Shown piece after piece: positions 10,384 through 20,548 of a stretch of DNA of 64,000 bases. The notes under the pieces were generated by a model. It was not told the origin of the DNA. It ran no database searches and saw only the letters and a list, made by a program, of their open reading frames with translations. A program made the position numbers and the translations under genes. Origin of the DNA: Melioribacter sp. (GTDB lineage: Bacteria > Bacteroidota > Ignavibacteria > Ignavibacteriales > Melioribacteraceae); the NCBI GenBank assembly GCA_012026935.1, contig VEPI01000036.1, forward strand, positions 44,047 to 108,046. The letters are read 5' to 3'. The number at the start of each line of letters is the position of its first letter. The first letter of the stretch is position 1.

Positions 10384-11399
10384 TTCTGATGAACTTAAAT
10401 TCACCACGAGAACATATTAATCAAGTAAAGGAAAAAATAATTTCTTTAGGATGCACTCCGCACGAAATCCCGGGTGATTCCAAACTTGCAATTGGAATAA
10501 CGGGGCCATCGGATAAAGTAGCTAAAGAAGATTTTCAACTTCTACCTTCGGTGGAAGAGGTTGTTCGGGTTTCAAAAAAATATAAACTCGTAAGCCGCGA
10601 AATGAAAAATGATGACACACTAATTAATGTAAACGGAAATATTATTGGCGGAGAAGAATTGTTGATTATAGCCGGACCGTGTTCGGTTGAAAGCCGTGAT
10701 CAAATTTTTGATATAGCAGGACAGTTGAAGGAAATGGGAATAAAGTTTTTACGTGCCGGCGCTTACAAACCGCGATCAAGCCCGTATGCATTTCAAGGAT
10801 TAAAAGAAAAAGGGCTTGAGTATCTCGCAGATGTGAAGAAAGAATTGGGAATGAATATCGTAACGGAAGTATTAAATCAAAACACGATTGAAGCAGTCTG
10901 TAATATTGCAGACGTAATTCAATTAGGCGCGCGCAACATGCAAAACTTCACACTAATTGAAGAAATCGGAAAAACTCAAAAACCGATTTTGCTTAAACGC
11001 GGTATGTCCGCAACTGTTGAAGAACTTCTTCTTAGTGCCGAATATATTGTTTCCCAAAATAATTACAATGTAATTTTATGCGAGCGCGGTATCAGAACAT
11101 TTGAGAATGCTACGCGCAACACTCTTGATCTTAATGCAATCCCGGTTATCAAAAAACATTCTCACTTGCCAATCATTGTAGATCCATCTCACGGAGTTGG
11201 TATTTGGGATAAAATTCCCGCGATGGCCATGGCATCAATTGCTTCCGGCGCTGACGGATTGATTGTGGAGGTTCATCCTAATCCTGAAAAAGCTTTGTCT
11301 GACGGATTCCAATCTCTTAATCCGTCAACTTTTAAATCACTGCTTGCAAAGCTTCAAGAATTAGCTCCGGTTGTAAATAAAAAATTAACTTTGAATTGA
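10377..11399 (+). CDS. aroF: 3-deoxy-7-phosphoheptulonate (DAHP) synthase, single-domain type with N-terminal ferredoxin-like extension
   Basis: IAGPCSVES, LRAGAYKPRSSPYAFQG, LLKRGMSAT, PIIVDPSHGVG. Confidence 0.93.
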   Translation: MLILMNLNSPREHINQVKEKIISLGCTPHEIPGDSKLAIGITGPSDKVAKEDFQLLPSVEEVVRVSKKYKLVSREMKNDDTLINVNGNIIGGEELLIIAGPCSVESRDQIFDIAGQLKEMGIKFLRAGAYKPRSSPYAFQGLKEKGLEYLADVKKELGMNIVTEVLNQNTIEAVCNIADVIQLGARNMQNFTLIEEIGKTQKPILLKRGMSATVEELLLSAEYIVSQNNYNVILCERGIRTFENATRNTLDLNAIPVIKKHSHLPIIVDPSHGVGIWDKIPAMAMASIASGADGLIVEVHPNPEKALSDGFQSLNPSTFKSLLAKLQELAPVVNKKLTLN

Positions 11400-11405
11400 G
11401 CGAAC

Positions 11406-12599
11406 ATGAAAACAAATTATAATTATCCGGACAAGAACGGAAAATTTGGTCAGTACGGCGGAAGATTTGTTCCGGAAACACTTCTCCCCGCTTTGTATGA
11501 ACTTGATCAGTGCTATCAAGAAATTAAAAACGATTCTTCATTTATATCTGAATATGAAAAACTTCAAAAAGAATATAACGGAAGACCGACTCCGTTAACT
11601 TTTGCAGATCGCTTGACGGAACATTTTGGAACCGCAAAAATTTATTTAAAGCGTGAAGATCTTTGTCATACCGGCGCTCATAAATTGAACAATGCAATCG
11701 GACAAATATTAATTGCAAAGCGGCTTGGCAAAAAAAGAATTATTGCCGAAACCGGCGCCGGACAACATGGTGTTGCGGTTGCTACAGTCTGCGCAAAGTT
11801 TGGTTTGCAGTGTATAGTTTATATGGGCGAAACGGATATTATGCGGCAAAAACCAAATGTGTTTAGAATGCAACTTCTTGGCTCAGAAGTTCGTCCGGTA
11901 AATTCCGGAAGCAAAACTTTGAAGGACGCAACTAACGAAGCGATCCGCGACTGGGTTACAAATGTTAAAGACACTCATTACATAATCGGTTCCGTAGTCG
12001 GTCCTCATCCTTATCCAATGATCGTCCGGGATTTTCAATCAATCATCGGCATAGAAACGAAAGAGCAAATAATGAAAGCTGAAGGAAGACTGCCGGATGA
12101 TATTATTGCATGCGTAGGCGGCGGTTCGAATGCCATTGGAATTTTTTATCCGTTCATTAATGATGAAAAAGTAAATTTAATTGGTGTTGAAGCGGAAGGT
12201 TTAGGAATTGAAACCGGAAAACATTGTGCAACACTCAGCGTTGGTGAACCTGGAATTTTTCATGGAATGAAAACTTACCTTTTGCAAAACAGTGATGGAC
12301 AAGTTGAAGAAGTTCATTCTATTTCTGCCGGGTTGGATTATCCGGGAGTTGGTCCCGAACATTCTTTGTTAAAAGATATCTCGCGCGTAAAATATTTTTC
12401 TATCAAGGATGATGAAGCACTAAAAGGTGTTGATCTTTTAACACGGCTCGAAGGAATACTTCCGGCACTTGAATCTGCACATGCAATTGCCTTTCTTAAA
12501 AAATTGATGCCGGAAAAAAACAAAAACGAAATAGTAATTGTAAATGTGAGCGGCAGAGGCGATAAAGATTTGGCAACAATAATAAATCATTTAGGTTAA
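11406..12599 (+). CDS. trpB: Tryptophan synthase beta chain
   Basis: [46 protein letters not shown]. Confidence 0.97.
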   Translation: MKTNYNYPDKNGKFGQYGGRFVPETLLPALYELDQCYQEIKNDSSFISEYEKLQKEYNGRPTPLTFADRLTEHFGTAKIYLKREDLCHTGAHKLNNAIGQILIAKRLGKKRIIAETGAGQHGVAVATVCAKFGLQCIVYMGETDIMRQKPNVFRMQLLGSEVRPVNSGSKTLKDATNEAIRDWVTNVKDTHYIIGSVVGPHPYPMIVRDFQSIIGIETKEQIMKAEGRLPDDIIACVGGGSNAIGIFYPFINDEKVNLIGVEAEGLGIETGKHCATLSVGEPGIFHGMKTYLLQNSDGQVEEVHSISAGLDYPGVGPEHSLLKDISRVKYFSIKDDEALKGVDLLTRLEGILPALESAHAIAFLKKLMPEKNKNEIVIVNVSGRGDKDLATIINHLG

Positions 12600-12609
12600 T
12601 TGTACTTTT

Positions 12610-12681
12610 CAAGTCATCTTGAGCTTGTCGAAAGATGACTTGCACAATTTTATCGTCATACCTCGACAAGCTCGGTATGAC
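12610..12681. repeat. Pair of REP/BIME-like palindromes in the trpB-trpA gap, with mutually reverse-complementary loops
   Basis: CAAGTCATCTT-GAGCTTGTCGA-AAGATGACTTG (12610-12642) and GTCATACC-TCGACAAGCTC-GGTATGAC (12655-12681). Confidence 0.8.
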
Positions 12682-12722
12682 AAACGAAAAGAATTTTATT
12701 TATTATTTCTATGGAATAAAAA

Positions 12723-13505
12723 ATGAGTTTTATAAAAAATTATATCGAGGGGATAAATAACAATGCAAGAAAAGTATTATCAATTTTTCTTACGGCGGGA
12801 TTCCCGAATAAAAATAATTTTGTTGATTTGGCAAAACGAGTTTTTGATTCCGGTGCAGATATGATTGAACTTGGAATTCCTTTCAGCGATCCTCTTGCTG
12901 ATGGACCAATAATTCAAGCATCTTCAAAAATTGCGTTGGATAATGGAATAAAGCTAAAAGACGTCTTCAGTTTTTCAGAGGCAATCACAAGCGGGACAGA
13001 TAAACCGGTGATATTAATGGGCTATGCCAACCCAATCAGAAAATATGGAATTGAAAATTTTTTCCGGGACGCAAACAGTTGCGGAGTAAAAGGATTGATC
13101 ATTCCTGATGTGCCGCTTGAAGAATATGATTTTTTCTTTGAGAGCAGTACGCATAGTATAGATGTAATTTTACTTACAACTCCCGCTTCTTCTAAAGAGC
13201 GGATAAAAGCAATTGATGAAAAAAGCAGTGGGTTTGTTTATTGCGTAAGTATAACCGGTACTACAGGAGTAAAAGAGAATTTTTCCGACGAGGTTATAAG
13301 TAATATCAGCCGTACCAGATCGCTTATCAAAAAAAATAAAATGTTGATTGGGTTTGGTGTTTCCAAACCGGAAGATGTAAAAACTTTTTCACCTTATTGT
13401 GATGGAGTTATTGTAGGAAGTGCTGTTATAAAATCTCTGCTTAACAATGATAATTATGATACGACTTTAAGATTAATTTCACAGTTAAGTCAGGCGTGTG
13501 AATAA
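12723..13505 (+). CDS. trpA: Tryptophan synthase alpha chain
   Basis: MIELGIPFSDPLADGPIIQASS, PVILMGYANPI, GLIIPDVPLEE, GFGVSKPEDV. Confidence 0.96.
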   Translation: MSFIKNYIEGINNNARKVLSIFLTAGFPNKNNFVDLAKRVFDSGADMIELGIPFSDPLADGPIIQASSKIALDNGIKLKDVFSFSEAITSGTDKPVILMGYANPIRKYGIENFFRDANSCGVKGLIIPDVPLEEYDFFFESSTHSIDVILLTTPASSKERIKAIDEKSSGFVYCVSITGTTGVKENFSDEVISNISRTRSLIKKNKMLIGFGVSKPEDVKTFSPYCDGVIVGSAVIKSLLNNDNYDTTLRLISQLSQACE

Positions 13506-13591
13506 CAAAACTGTATTTTCGTACTAATGTTGTATCGGATATCTTTTTTATGGTTGTCAAGGTAACTGTCCTTTATTCAGATTTACGTGGA

Positions 13592-13667
13592 GAGACGGGA
13601 TACATCCCGTCTCGCTTGTTATTGAGACGCCACACTTCAGTAATTCAGTGCAGGTGTATGGCGTCTC
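13592..13667. repeat. Double GAGACG palindromic element between convergent trpA and dsbD
   Basis: GAGACGGGAT-AC-ATCCCGTCTC (13592-13613) and GAGACGCCACAC...GTGTATGGCGTCTC (13624-13667). Confidence 0.75.
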
Positions 13668-13671
13668 TACA

Positions 13672-15519
13672 TTATTCAACCGGAGAAATAATTTTCAAAA
13701 ATTCTCCAGCGTTTACAAATCCAGATAAGCGTTTAACCTCAGAGCCTTTCGCATCAATTATTAAAACCGTAGGCATTCCAACAACCTTAAATTTTTTCCT
13801 TAACGAATCATTCTCATCAGTGGTTTTTGTCATATCAACTTTATACTTGGAAAATCTTTCCAGTTCTTTTATAACTTTTGTGTTTGAAAATGTAATTGCA
13901 TCTAACTCTTTACAGGGAATGCACCAATCAGCATAAAAATCTATTACCATTCTTTCATTGTTCTTGAGAGATGATTCATATTTTATCTCGCTGAACTTTT
14001 GCCACTCAGGTGAAATAGTTTTTGATGGTATCAATGCATAAACTGATAATGCTATAACTAATAATGAAAATACTGTTTTGAATATTCTAAATCCTTTTAC
14101 ATTGTTTGCAGTCTTATCTAAAAAGAGAAGTATGATTGCAGTTATAAATCCGAATATTGGCAATGTATAACCGGAAATATTTTTTGGCAGAAGAGGATTT
14201 ACAAAATAAATTGCCATACTTAAAAGCAAGAATCCAAAAATATGTTTTACTCCTTCCATCCATAAGCCGGCACGCGGTAAATTTTTTATCTTTCCGGAGA
14301 AAAGTGCTAAAATTAAATACGGTGTTCCTAATCCCATTGCCATTACAAAAAACATTATGAATCCATAGAACGGATCTCCTTTAGCTGCAACATAGGTTAC
14401 CAATCCGAGTAAGAAAGGACCGATGCACGGTGCAGCGACAATTCCCATTGTTAAACCCATAAAGAAAGCTCCAAACGCTCCACCCTTTGCACCGCCTGCT
14501 CTCATTACCCAGCTATCTGGAAGTTTGAATTCATAAACTCCAAATTGGCTTAGTGCTAATGCGATAAATATCAACCCAAGTACAATTATCACAATCGGAT
14601 TTTGAAGTAGAGTTCCAAACACAGCACCGCTTAAAGATGTAACAACTCCAACAACAGAATATGTTAAAGCCATTCCGAGTACATAAAGTATTCCAAGTAG
14701 AAACAAACGGCTCGTTTTACCTTCTGCTTGTCCGCCGAAATATCCAATCGTAATCGGTATTAGCGGATAAACACACGGTGTAAGATTTAGAGCGAGTCCA
14801 GCAAGAAATACAAATATCAAACTTAAAAACAATCCACTTTTCTCTAATGTTGATGCAATTGAATTATCATTTTGTTTTTCAACTTTGAGAAATGCATTTT
14901 GTTTTTGAGGTTTGGGTGGAGCAACTCCTTCGTTTGATTGAGTTTTTATTTCTTGAGGAGTTATTTGATCAGTTTGGTTTTGCCTAACTTCATTTTTCGG
15001 TTCAGTTTTTGACTGACGTTCTTCTCCACCTGTAACCTCTATTACAAGTTCTGCGGTTATTGACGTTGGCGGCATACATGTTTGATCGTTACATCCTTGA
15101 TAACCGAATTGAATTGGAATTTTATATTTACCGCTTGCTGTCGTTTTACTTGTTGTAAATGTTAGTTCAATTTTAATATCATTCTCAAAAACCGAAACCG
15201 GTTTTTCAGAAATGGCAAGTTTACGTTCATCCGGCTTTGGATAAACAATTTTTGAAACCGGGAAAGATTTGTTGCCGGATTTTATTGTAGTTGGAATTAG
15301 AAACTCATCATTCGGTTTGTCGGAATTTATGTGCCAGCCGTTTTGTATAGATGCATTGAGTAATACTTTTAATTCAGTGCCGGCTTTAACTTTTAAATTA
15401 TTCTTTTCAAGTTTAACTGTAACTAACTGTGATTGTGCAAAGGAAACACAAAAAGAAATGACAACCAAAAACATAATCTGTGAGATACTATTTCTTAACT
15501 TCATTCTTTCTCCAAACAT
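13672..15519 (-). CDS. dsbD: Thiol:disulfide interchange protein DsbD
   Basis: N-terminal DsbD domain with CNDQTC, multi-TM centre (LTPCVYPLIPITIGYF, AAPCIGPFLLG), C-terminal thioredoxin FYADWCIPCKELD. Confidence 0.93.
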   Translation of the reverse strand: MFGERMKLRNSISQIMFLVVISFCVSFAQSQLVTVKLEKNNLKVKAGTELKVLLNASIQNGWHINSDKPNDEFLIPTTIKSGNKSFPVSKIVYPKPDERKLAISEKPVSVFENDIKIELTFTTSKTTASGKYKIPIQFGYQGCNDQTCMPPTSITAELVIEVTGGEERQSKTEPKNEVRQNQTDQITPQEIKTQSNEGVAPPKPQKQNAFLKVEKQNDNSIASTLEKSGLFLSLIFVFLAGLALNLTPCVYPLIPITIGYFGGQAEGKTSRLFLLGILYVLGMALTYSVVGVVTSLSGAVFGTLLQNPIVIIVLGLIFIALALSQFGVYEFKLPDSWVMRAGGAKGGAFGAFFMGLTMGIVAAPCIGPFLLGLVTYVAAKGDPFYGFIMFFVMAMGLGTPYLILALFSGKIKNLPRAGLWMEGVKHIFGFLLLSMAIYFVNPLLPKNISGYTLPIFGFITAIILLFLDKTANNVKGFRIFKTVFSLLVIALSVYALIPSKTISPEWQKFSEIKYESSLKNNERMVIDFYADWCIPCKELDAITFSNTKVIKELERFSKYKVDMTKTTDENDSLRKKFKVVGMPTVLIIDAKGSEVKRLSGFVNAGEFLKIISPVE

Positions 15520-15567
15520 TTTTTCTATATATAAGACAATATTTTTTGCTTAAACCACTATCACTGT

Positions 15568-15605
15568 GTAAAAAACCTCTCCAAAGTAGATAAACTTCGG
15601 AGAGG
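15568..15605 (-). terminator. Intrinsic terminator downstream of the redoxin gene
   Basis: Minus strand CCTCTCCGAAGT-TTATCT-ACTTTGGAGAGG followed by TTTTTT. Confidence 0.75.
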
Positions 15606-15679
15606 CACAAGAGGAGGCATTACCTATGCATCGAATAATTGAGAATCCTTTCAACCCAAAAGGAGTAGTGCCTCTAAAA

Positions 15680-17581
15680 TTATTTTATAAGATTAATTAC
15701 GGTATCAATTTCTTCAAGCATTGTTGCTAAATCTGCACCGGTTGATTTATATCGCATCTTTCCTTCTTTATCAATAAATATTTTTGTTGGAATAGCCATA
15801 ACTTCATACTGTGCAGTTATTTTACCATCCGGATCAATTATGCAATGGAATGGATATTTATTTTCTTTGAGATACTTTGAAGCATTTTCTCCCGGTTCAC
15901 CGGATTTTTCCCATGTATTAACAAACAAGAATTCGACATTATTATTATCTGAATATTTTTCTAGAGTTTTCTTCATTAACGGAAAAGATGCTTTGCATGG
16001 ACCGCACCACGTTGCCCAGAAATCCAAAATTACAATTTTCCCTTTTAGGTCAGATAAGGATACTTTTTTACCATCAAGATCGGTTAATGCAAAAGCTGGG
16101 GCGGATTTTTCTACCAAAGAAGATTTTATTTTTTCCTTAAACTTTGTTAAAAACTTTTCTTTAATAGCCGAAAGATATTTTTCATAACCGTCTTCCGATC
16201 CTTTAACTTTGGTATAAGCAATCTTGTGTGCTGCTAATAACTCTTCCAGAACTTTTCCGCTTGAAATCATCTCATCAATTATCTTCAAACCTTCTTCTGC
16301 TCTATCATTCTCTACAAGAAGTCTTGCATACAACTGCTTAAGTTCAGTACTGAAATTACTTAGTTTAAATCCTTCTTCTGCAATTTTAAGAGCTTCTTTG
16401 GAACTTTTGGTTTTTTCATATACTTTGGTTGCAGTTACATAAGAACTACCGGAAGAAAATTCTTTTGTCATATATCCATATTGACTTGCAGTTAACCAAT
16501 TGGGATTTGGTTTAGTTGAGTTAATTAATTTTTTGGCAAGCTTAAGAGATATCTCGTTGAGTTGTTCTGTAAAAGACATATCCCTGCCATTCGTTAAGCA
16601 TATTCCTGCTGCCAGGGCAAATGATCCATATTGCCATGTCCATTTCTCATCATCAAATTCAACATTCATACTTTTAAGATATTCTTTAGCTTCGTTAAGT
16701 TTTCCTTGTCTGCATTGTTCTATCAATATATTGGTTTCCAAATTATAACGACTTTCACTTTTGGGAAATTTATTTGTGAATTCTTTTAACAAAGCTTTTG
16801 CTTTTTCAATATCTGACAAGTTTTTGTAAACATTATTGTTTTCTTCTCTCTCAATTAATGCACCAGTTGGATATTTCTTTGCGACTAAGTCACGATATTG
16901 TTTTGATTTTTGTTCGTCTTTCAAAATACTGAAGTAAACATTTTGTAAGCCCATCAATTGTTTTTCGTCCAGCGATTCTTTTCCTTTCTCAATCTTCGCT
17001 AAAACTTTCTTTATCAAGCTGTTTGCGTTTTTATTTTCTTGAGAATTTATAATATCGCAATATTGCCAGATATAATACTTAACAAGAGGAGGATTCTCCG
17101 TAAACTCTTCTTTATATAACTTGTATGCACTTTTAAGATCCGCTTTGTCATTTACAACACCTTGATAACCAACAATGTAAGCGCTAGCGGCTTTTGTTCC
17201 TTTCAAGAGCTTTCCGCCTTTATCATACAATTGAATCGGAAAAGTTTTTTGCATTACTTGATTACCAAACTCTCTTTCAGCAGCAATAAATTTTATTCCG
17301 AGCGCTTGAGATGTATCGGGTATTTGGTATTTGTACTGCCAAAGGTTTCCTTCTTTCTTCATCCAGTATTCTTCAGCATTAAGAATACCATTCTTAACTG
17401 AGTAAATAATTACAGATGCCTCTTTATTTTCTAAATTAGTACCATCAGGAGAAAATTGTAGAGATATTGCATCGCCTGGTTTTGGTTTCTCTGGTGTAAA
17501 TATAAAATTTTTATCTTGAGCCAAACTTAATGCTGCAGTGAATAAAACAACAAATAAGATCAGGTTAATATTCCTTTTCAT
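15680..17581 (-). CDS. Signal-peptide TlpA-like redoxin with long alpha-helical (TPR-like) N-terminal region
   Basis: C-terminal LDFWATWCGPCKASFPLMKK and MAIPTKIFIDKEGK; N-terminal signal peptide. Confidence 0.85.
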   Translation of the reverse strand: MKRNINLILFVVLFTAALSLAQDKNFIFTPEKPKPGDAISLQFSPDGTNLENKEASVIIYSVKNGILNAEEYWMKKEGNLWQYKYQIPDTSQALGIKFIAAEREFGNQVMQKTFPIQLYDKGGKLLKGTKAASAYIVGYQGVVNDKADLKSAYKLYKEEFTENPPLVKYYIWQYCDIINSQENKNANSLIKKVLAKIEKGKESLDEKQLMGLQNVYFSILKDEQKSKQYRDLVAKKYPTGALIEREENNNVYKNLSDIEKAKALLKEFTNKFPKSESRYNLETNILIEQCRQGKLNEAKEYLKSMNVEFDDEKWTWQYGSFALAAGICLTNGRDMSFTEQLNEISLKLAKKLINSTKPNPNWLTASQYGYMTKEFSSGSSYVTATKVYEKTKSSKEALKIAEEGFKLSNFSTELKQLYARLLVENDRAEEGLKIIDEMISSGKVLEELLAAHKIAYTKVKGSEDGYEKYLSAIKEKFLTKFKEKIKSSLVEKSAPAFALTDLDGKKVSLSDLKGKIVILDFWATWCGPCKASFPLMKKTLEKYSDNNNVEFLFVNTWEKSGEPGENASKYLKENKYPFHCIIDPDGKITAQYEVMAIPTKIFIDKEGKMRYKSTGADLATMLEEIDTVINLIK

Positions 17582-17602
17582 AATATTTCCTTTGTAAGTG
17601 TT

Positions 17603-17639
17603 AAAAAATTATCCCGCTATAACAGCGGGATAATTTTTT
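17603..17639 (-). terminator. Intrinsic terminator downstream of the TonB receptor (structure symmetric)
   Basis: AAAATTATCCCGCT-ATAAC-AGCGGGATAATTTT flanked by A and T runs. Confidence 0.75.
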
Positions 17640-17648
17640 GTGTATGAA

Positions 17649-20405
17649 TTAATACTGGAAGTTGAATCCAAAACTGATTTGTCGTCCTATCATTGGGGCT
17701 GAACCGCTGATCCAATCCTGATTATCCAACAAATTTTGAACATCAACAAAAAGTAAGAGATTATTAAGAATCGAATAGTCCGCACGAAGATTAAATTTAG
17801 AGTAACCAGGAAATTCATTATAGTAGTTATAACTATTCGGATATGGTGCTGGCGAAACCCGTTCATTAACTGCTTTGTAATAACCATAATAATCCTGTGC
17901 AAAGACATTACCATTCCATCTATACTCTAAAGTTATAGTGCCTCCTTTATCTGACCATGATAAGAAAGATGGAATTCGGGAACTTAACCGGGCAAAGAAT
18001 GAACCTGATGGAATGTCTGGAATTCTTTTGCCAGGTCTAATATTTGGGTTTGAGGTTGAAGTAAATCCTTCGCCATATGTACTGGTGACAGATGTATATG
18101 ATAAGTCTAATGTAAACGGACTATAAAGGAATCTAGCAGAAAATTCCCATCCGCTATTATCTGCCTTAGTAACATTTTGATACTGATAATCAGTCTGTGA
18201 CGTAGTTGGATCATCAACTAACACTCTAACAATTAAATCCCCCATTTGTTGTTTGTAATATGTAACATTAAATACAACTGATGAGCTATAATAAATATCT
18301 GCGCCTAATTCATAACCTGATTGGTTTTGCGGTTTTAAATTTGGATTTGGTTGGTAGATAGTACTTGTTCCAACAGAACCCATTTTATAATAAGGATTTG
18401 CTGGTTCCGAAGATTTACCCCATGAACCTCTCGGCTTAAAAACAAAATCTCCTAATGTTTGAACATAAGTGAGTCCTACTCTCGGCATTGTGTACCATCC
18501 GAGATCATCACCGTAACCACTATTCTTTTCAGCACGAAGACCAGTTGTTAAAAACAGATCATTGTTGTAGCTCCAAACTGCTTCACCAAATAGACCGGTA
18601 GTAGTAGTTGGATATATAGATTTGTAACCAAAAGCTGCTTCCGACTGAGATGTATAATCTGCTTGCTTTGTTGAAAAAGTATTCATCATATCCACAAATC
18701 TATAATCTACATAGTCAAAACCTCCGGTGATATCAACATTAAAATCTGTACTTAAAGGTTGATTCAGATTCATAAAATACTTTATGTCATACTTTCTAAA
18801 ATCACGGGACATGGTAGGATAAATAAAAGTAGTCGGTCCATATTGTGATGCTGTATAAGTAGTATTTTCAAATCCATTCCGTGCATATCCAACAGTTAAA
18901 TTATGATATAACTTTTCACCAAGTATCTGTTTTAAATTCAGACTAGCAAGAACACCTTCTGAAAAGTTTTTATTATCAGACAATGCAAAGAATAACTTAC
19001 TTGGATAGCTCCAACCATCTGCTAAGGCGGTTTTATACAAATAATCGTTTTGAGAACTGCCACTGTTATTATAAGAGTATTGAAATTTTACATCTGCGAT
19101 AAGGTCAGCAAGTCTTGCCCTAACACCAGCATTAATATTCCAACCGCCAAAATCTATCCCGTTGTTTCTTTTATACCTTGAGACTGGGCTTATTGAACGA
19201 TCAACACCAAAACTATAACCTAATTCTCCTTGTCCACCAGAAACATTTAAAGAATAATCTTGATTTAGAGGATCACTATCGTACATCTTACTTTTTTGTG
19301 AAGTTAACATAGTGCGGAAATTAACTCTAAGATTATTCATACCTCCACGTTTTGTAAATATCTGGATAACTCCGCTGGAAGATCCAGCACCATAGAGCGT
19401 AGAAGACATAGGACCACGGCTAACTTCAATTTTGTCAATATCATTTGGGTTAAGTCCATCAAGAAAGGAGGGGTCTGATAATTCGACTCCGTCTACTATA
19501 TATTTAATTCCTGCACCTGGAACAACATTACTTAATGGTGCCCCGCCTCTTATATAAATGTAACTATATGCTGTACCACGCGTACTAAAAATTTCATTAT
19601 TTCCACCCATCATAATCCCAGGTATAGATTCCAAGACTGACCCTAAAGAAGTTAGATTTCTATTTTCTAATTCTTTTGCTGTAACTATAGTAATTGGGTT
19701 AGCAACAGCACGCATTGCACGTTCACTCAATGAACCGGTAACAACAACTTCATCAAGGTTAACCGTACTCTGACTAAGAGAAATATTTACCTCAATAGTT
19801 TGGTTTGCAGAGACTTCTACAGTTTTTACTGCAGTTGAATAACCTATATAAGAAACAGCCAATGTGTATTTACCTGGTTTTACATTATTAATTTCATAAT
19901 TACCTTTGTTATTTGTATAACCACCTAAAGTTGTTCCTTTCAACATAACAGATGCACCCAACAGCGTTTCTTTTGTAGAGGCATCCATAATTTTTCCTTT
20001 TATAGTTCCGGTTTCGATTGCCGTTACTAAATTTTCTGTTTGTCCTTGGTTTTTCTTTACAACTATCTGATCATTAATTCTGTTAAAAGTTAATCCGTAA
20101 TCTTTGGCAAATACTTCAAGTATGTTGTAGAGAGACTCATCATCTACAATAACTGTAGCTTTTTCTTTTAGAGGAAGTCCTTCTTCAAAAAAGATGAATT
20201 TAAAATTTGTTTTGCTTTCAATAATTTGTAAAGCTTCTTCAAGAGAAACATTTACAGCATTAACGCTTACTTTTACATCGCGTAAGTTTTGTCCTTCTGC
20301 CGGAGTAATAGCAAATAAAAGGTTTACCAAAAGACCTTGCAGAATCAACCCCAAGAAAGAATAATATGCTGTCATTTTAACTATCCGAATAAAATTATTT
20401 TTCAT
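17649..20405 (-). CDS. TonB-dependent receptor with N-terminal STN domain and carboxypeptidase-regulatory-like domain
   Basis: STN-like SLEEALQIIESKTNFKFIFFEEG, GTIKGKIMDASTKETLLGASVMLKGT, plug domain YIVDGVELSDPSFLDGLNPNDIDKIEVSRGPMSSTLYGAGSSSGVIQIFTKRG. Confidence 0.92.
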   Translation of the reverse strand: MKNNFIRIVKMTAYYSFLGLILQGLLVNLLFAITPAEGQNLRDVKVSVNAVNVSLEEALQIIESKTNFKFIFFEEGLPLKEKATVIVDDESLYNILEVFAKDYGLTFNRINDQIVVKKNQGQTENLVTAIETGTIKGKIMDASTKETLLGASVMLKGTTLGGYTNNKGNYEINNVKPGKYTLAVSYIGYSTAVKTVEVSANQTIEVNISLSQSTVNLDEVVVTGSLSERAMRAVANPITIVTAKELENRNLTSLGSVLESIPGIMMGGNNEIFSTRGTAYSYIYIRGGAPLSNVVPGAGIKYIVDGVELSDPSFLDGLNPNDIDKIEVSRGPMSSTLYGAGSSSGVIQIFTKRGGMNNLRVNFRTMLTSQKSKMYDSDPLNQDYSLNVSGGQGELGYSFGVDRSISPVSRYKRNNGIDFGGWNINAGVRARLADLIADVKFQYSYNNSGSSQNDYLYKTALADGWSYPSKLFFALSDNKNFSEGVLASLNLKQILGEKLYHNLTVGYARNGFENTTYTASQYGPTTFIYPTMSRDFRKYDIKYFMNLNQPLSTDFNVDITGGFDYVDYRFVDMMNTFSTKQADYTSQSEAAFGYKSIYPTTTTGLFGEAVWSYNNDLFLTTGLRAEKNSGYGDDLGWYTMPRVGLTYVQTLGDFVFKPRGSWGKSSEPANPYYKMGSVGTSTIYQPNPNLKPQNQSGYELGADIYYSSSVVFNVTYYKQQMGDLIVRVLVDDPTTSQTDYQYQNVTKADNSGWEFSARFLYSPFTLDLSYTSVTSTYGEGFTSTSNPNIRPGKRIPDIPSGSFFARLSSRIPSFLSWSDKGGTITLEYRWNGNVFAQDYYGYYKAVNERVSPAPYPNSYNYYNEFPGYSKFNLRADYSILNNLLLFVDVQNLLDNQDWISGSAPMIGRQISFGFNFQY

Positions 20406-20475
20406 ATTTTTACCCTGTGCTGGTTAGACATTTGTTTTGTTCTCCGTTTTCACGGGAACATGGTTTAACTACTGA

Positions 20476-20512
20476 GCCATGGCAATCTAGACCATTGTCA
20501 TGGCTTTTTTTT
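20476..20512 (+). terminator. Plus-strand terminator-like hairpin in the 5' region of the minus-strand TonB receptor gene
   Basis: GCCATGGCAAT-CTAGACC-ATTGTCATGGC followed by T8. Confidence 0.55.
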
Positions 20513-20548
20513 AAGTAACAATCATAAATTTTGTACCTCCTTGTTTTA

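Noticed and set aside
13550-13936. 128-aa plus-strand ORF spanning the GAGACG repeat and the dsbD 3' end
   Set aside because: Runs through a palindromic repeat and antisense to dsbD
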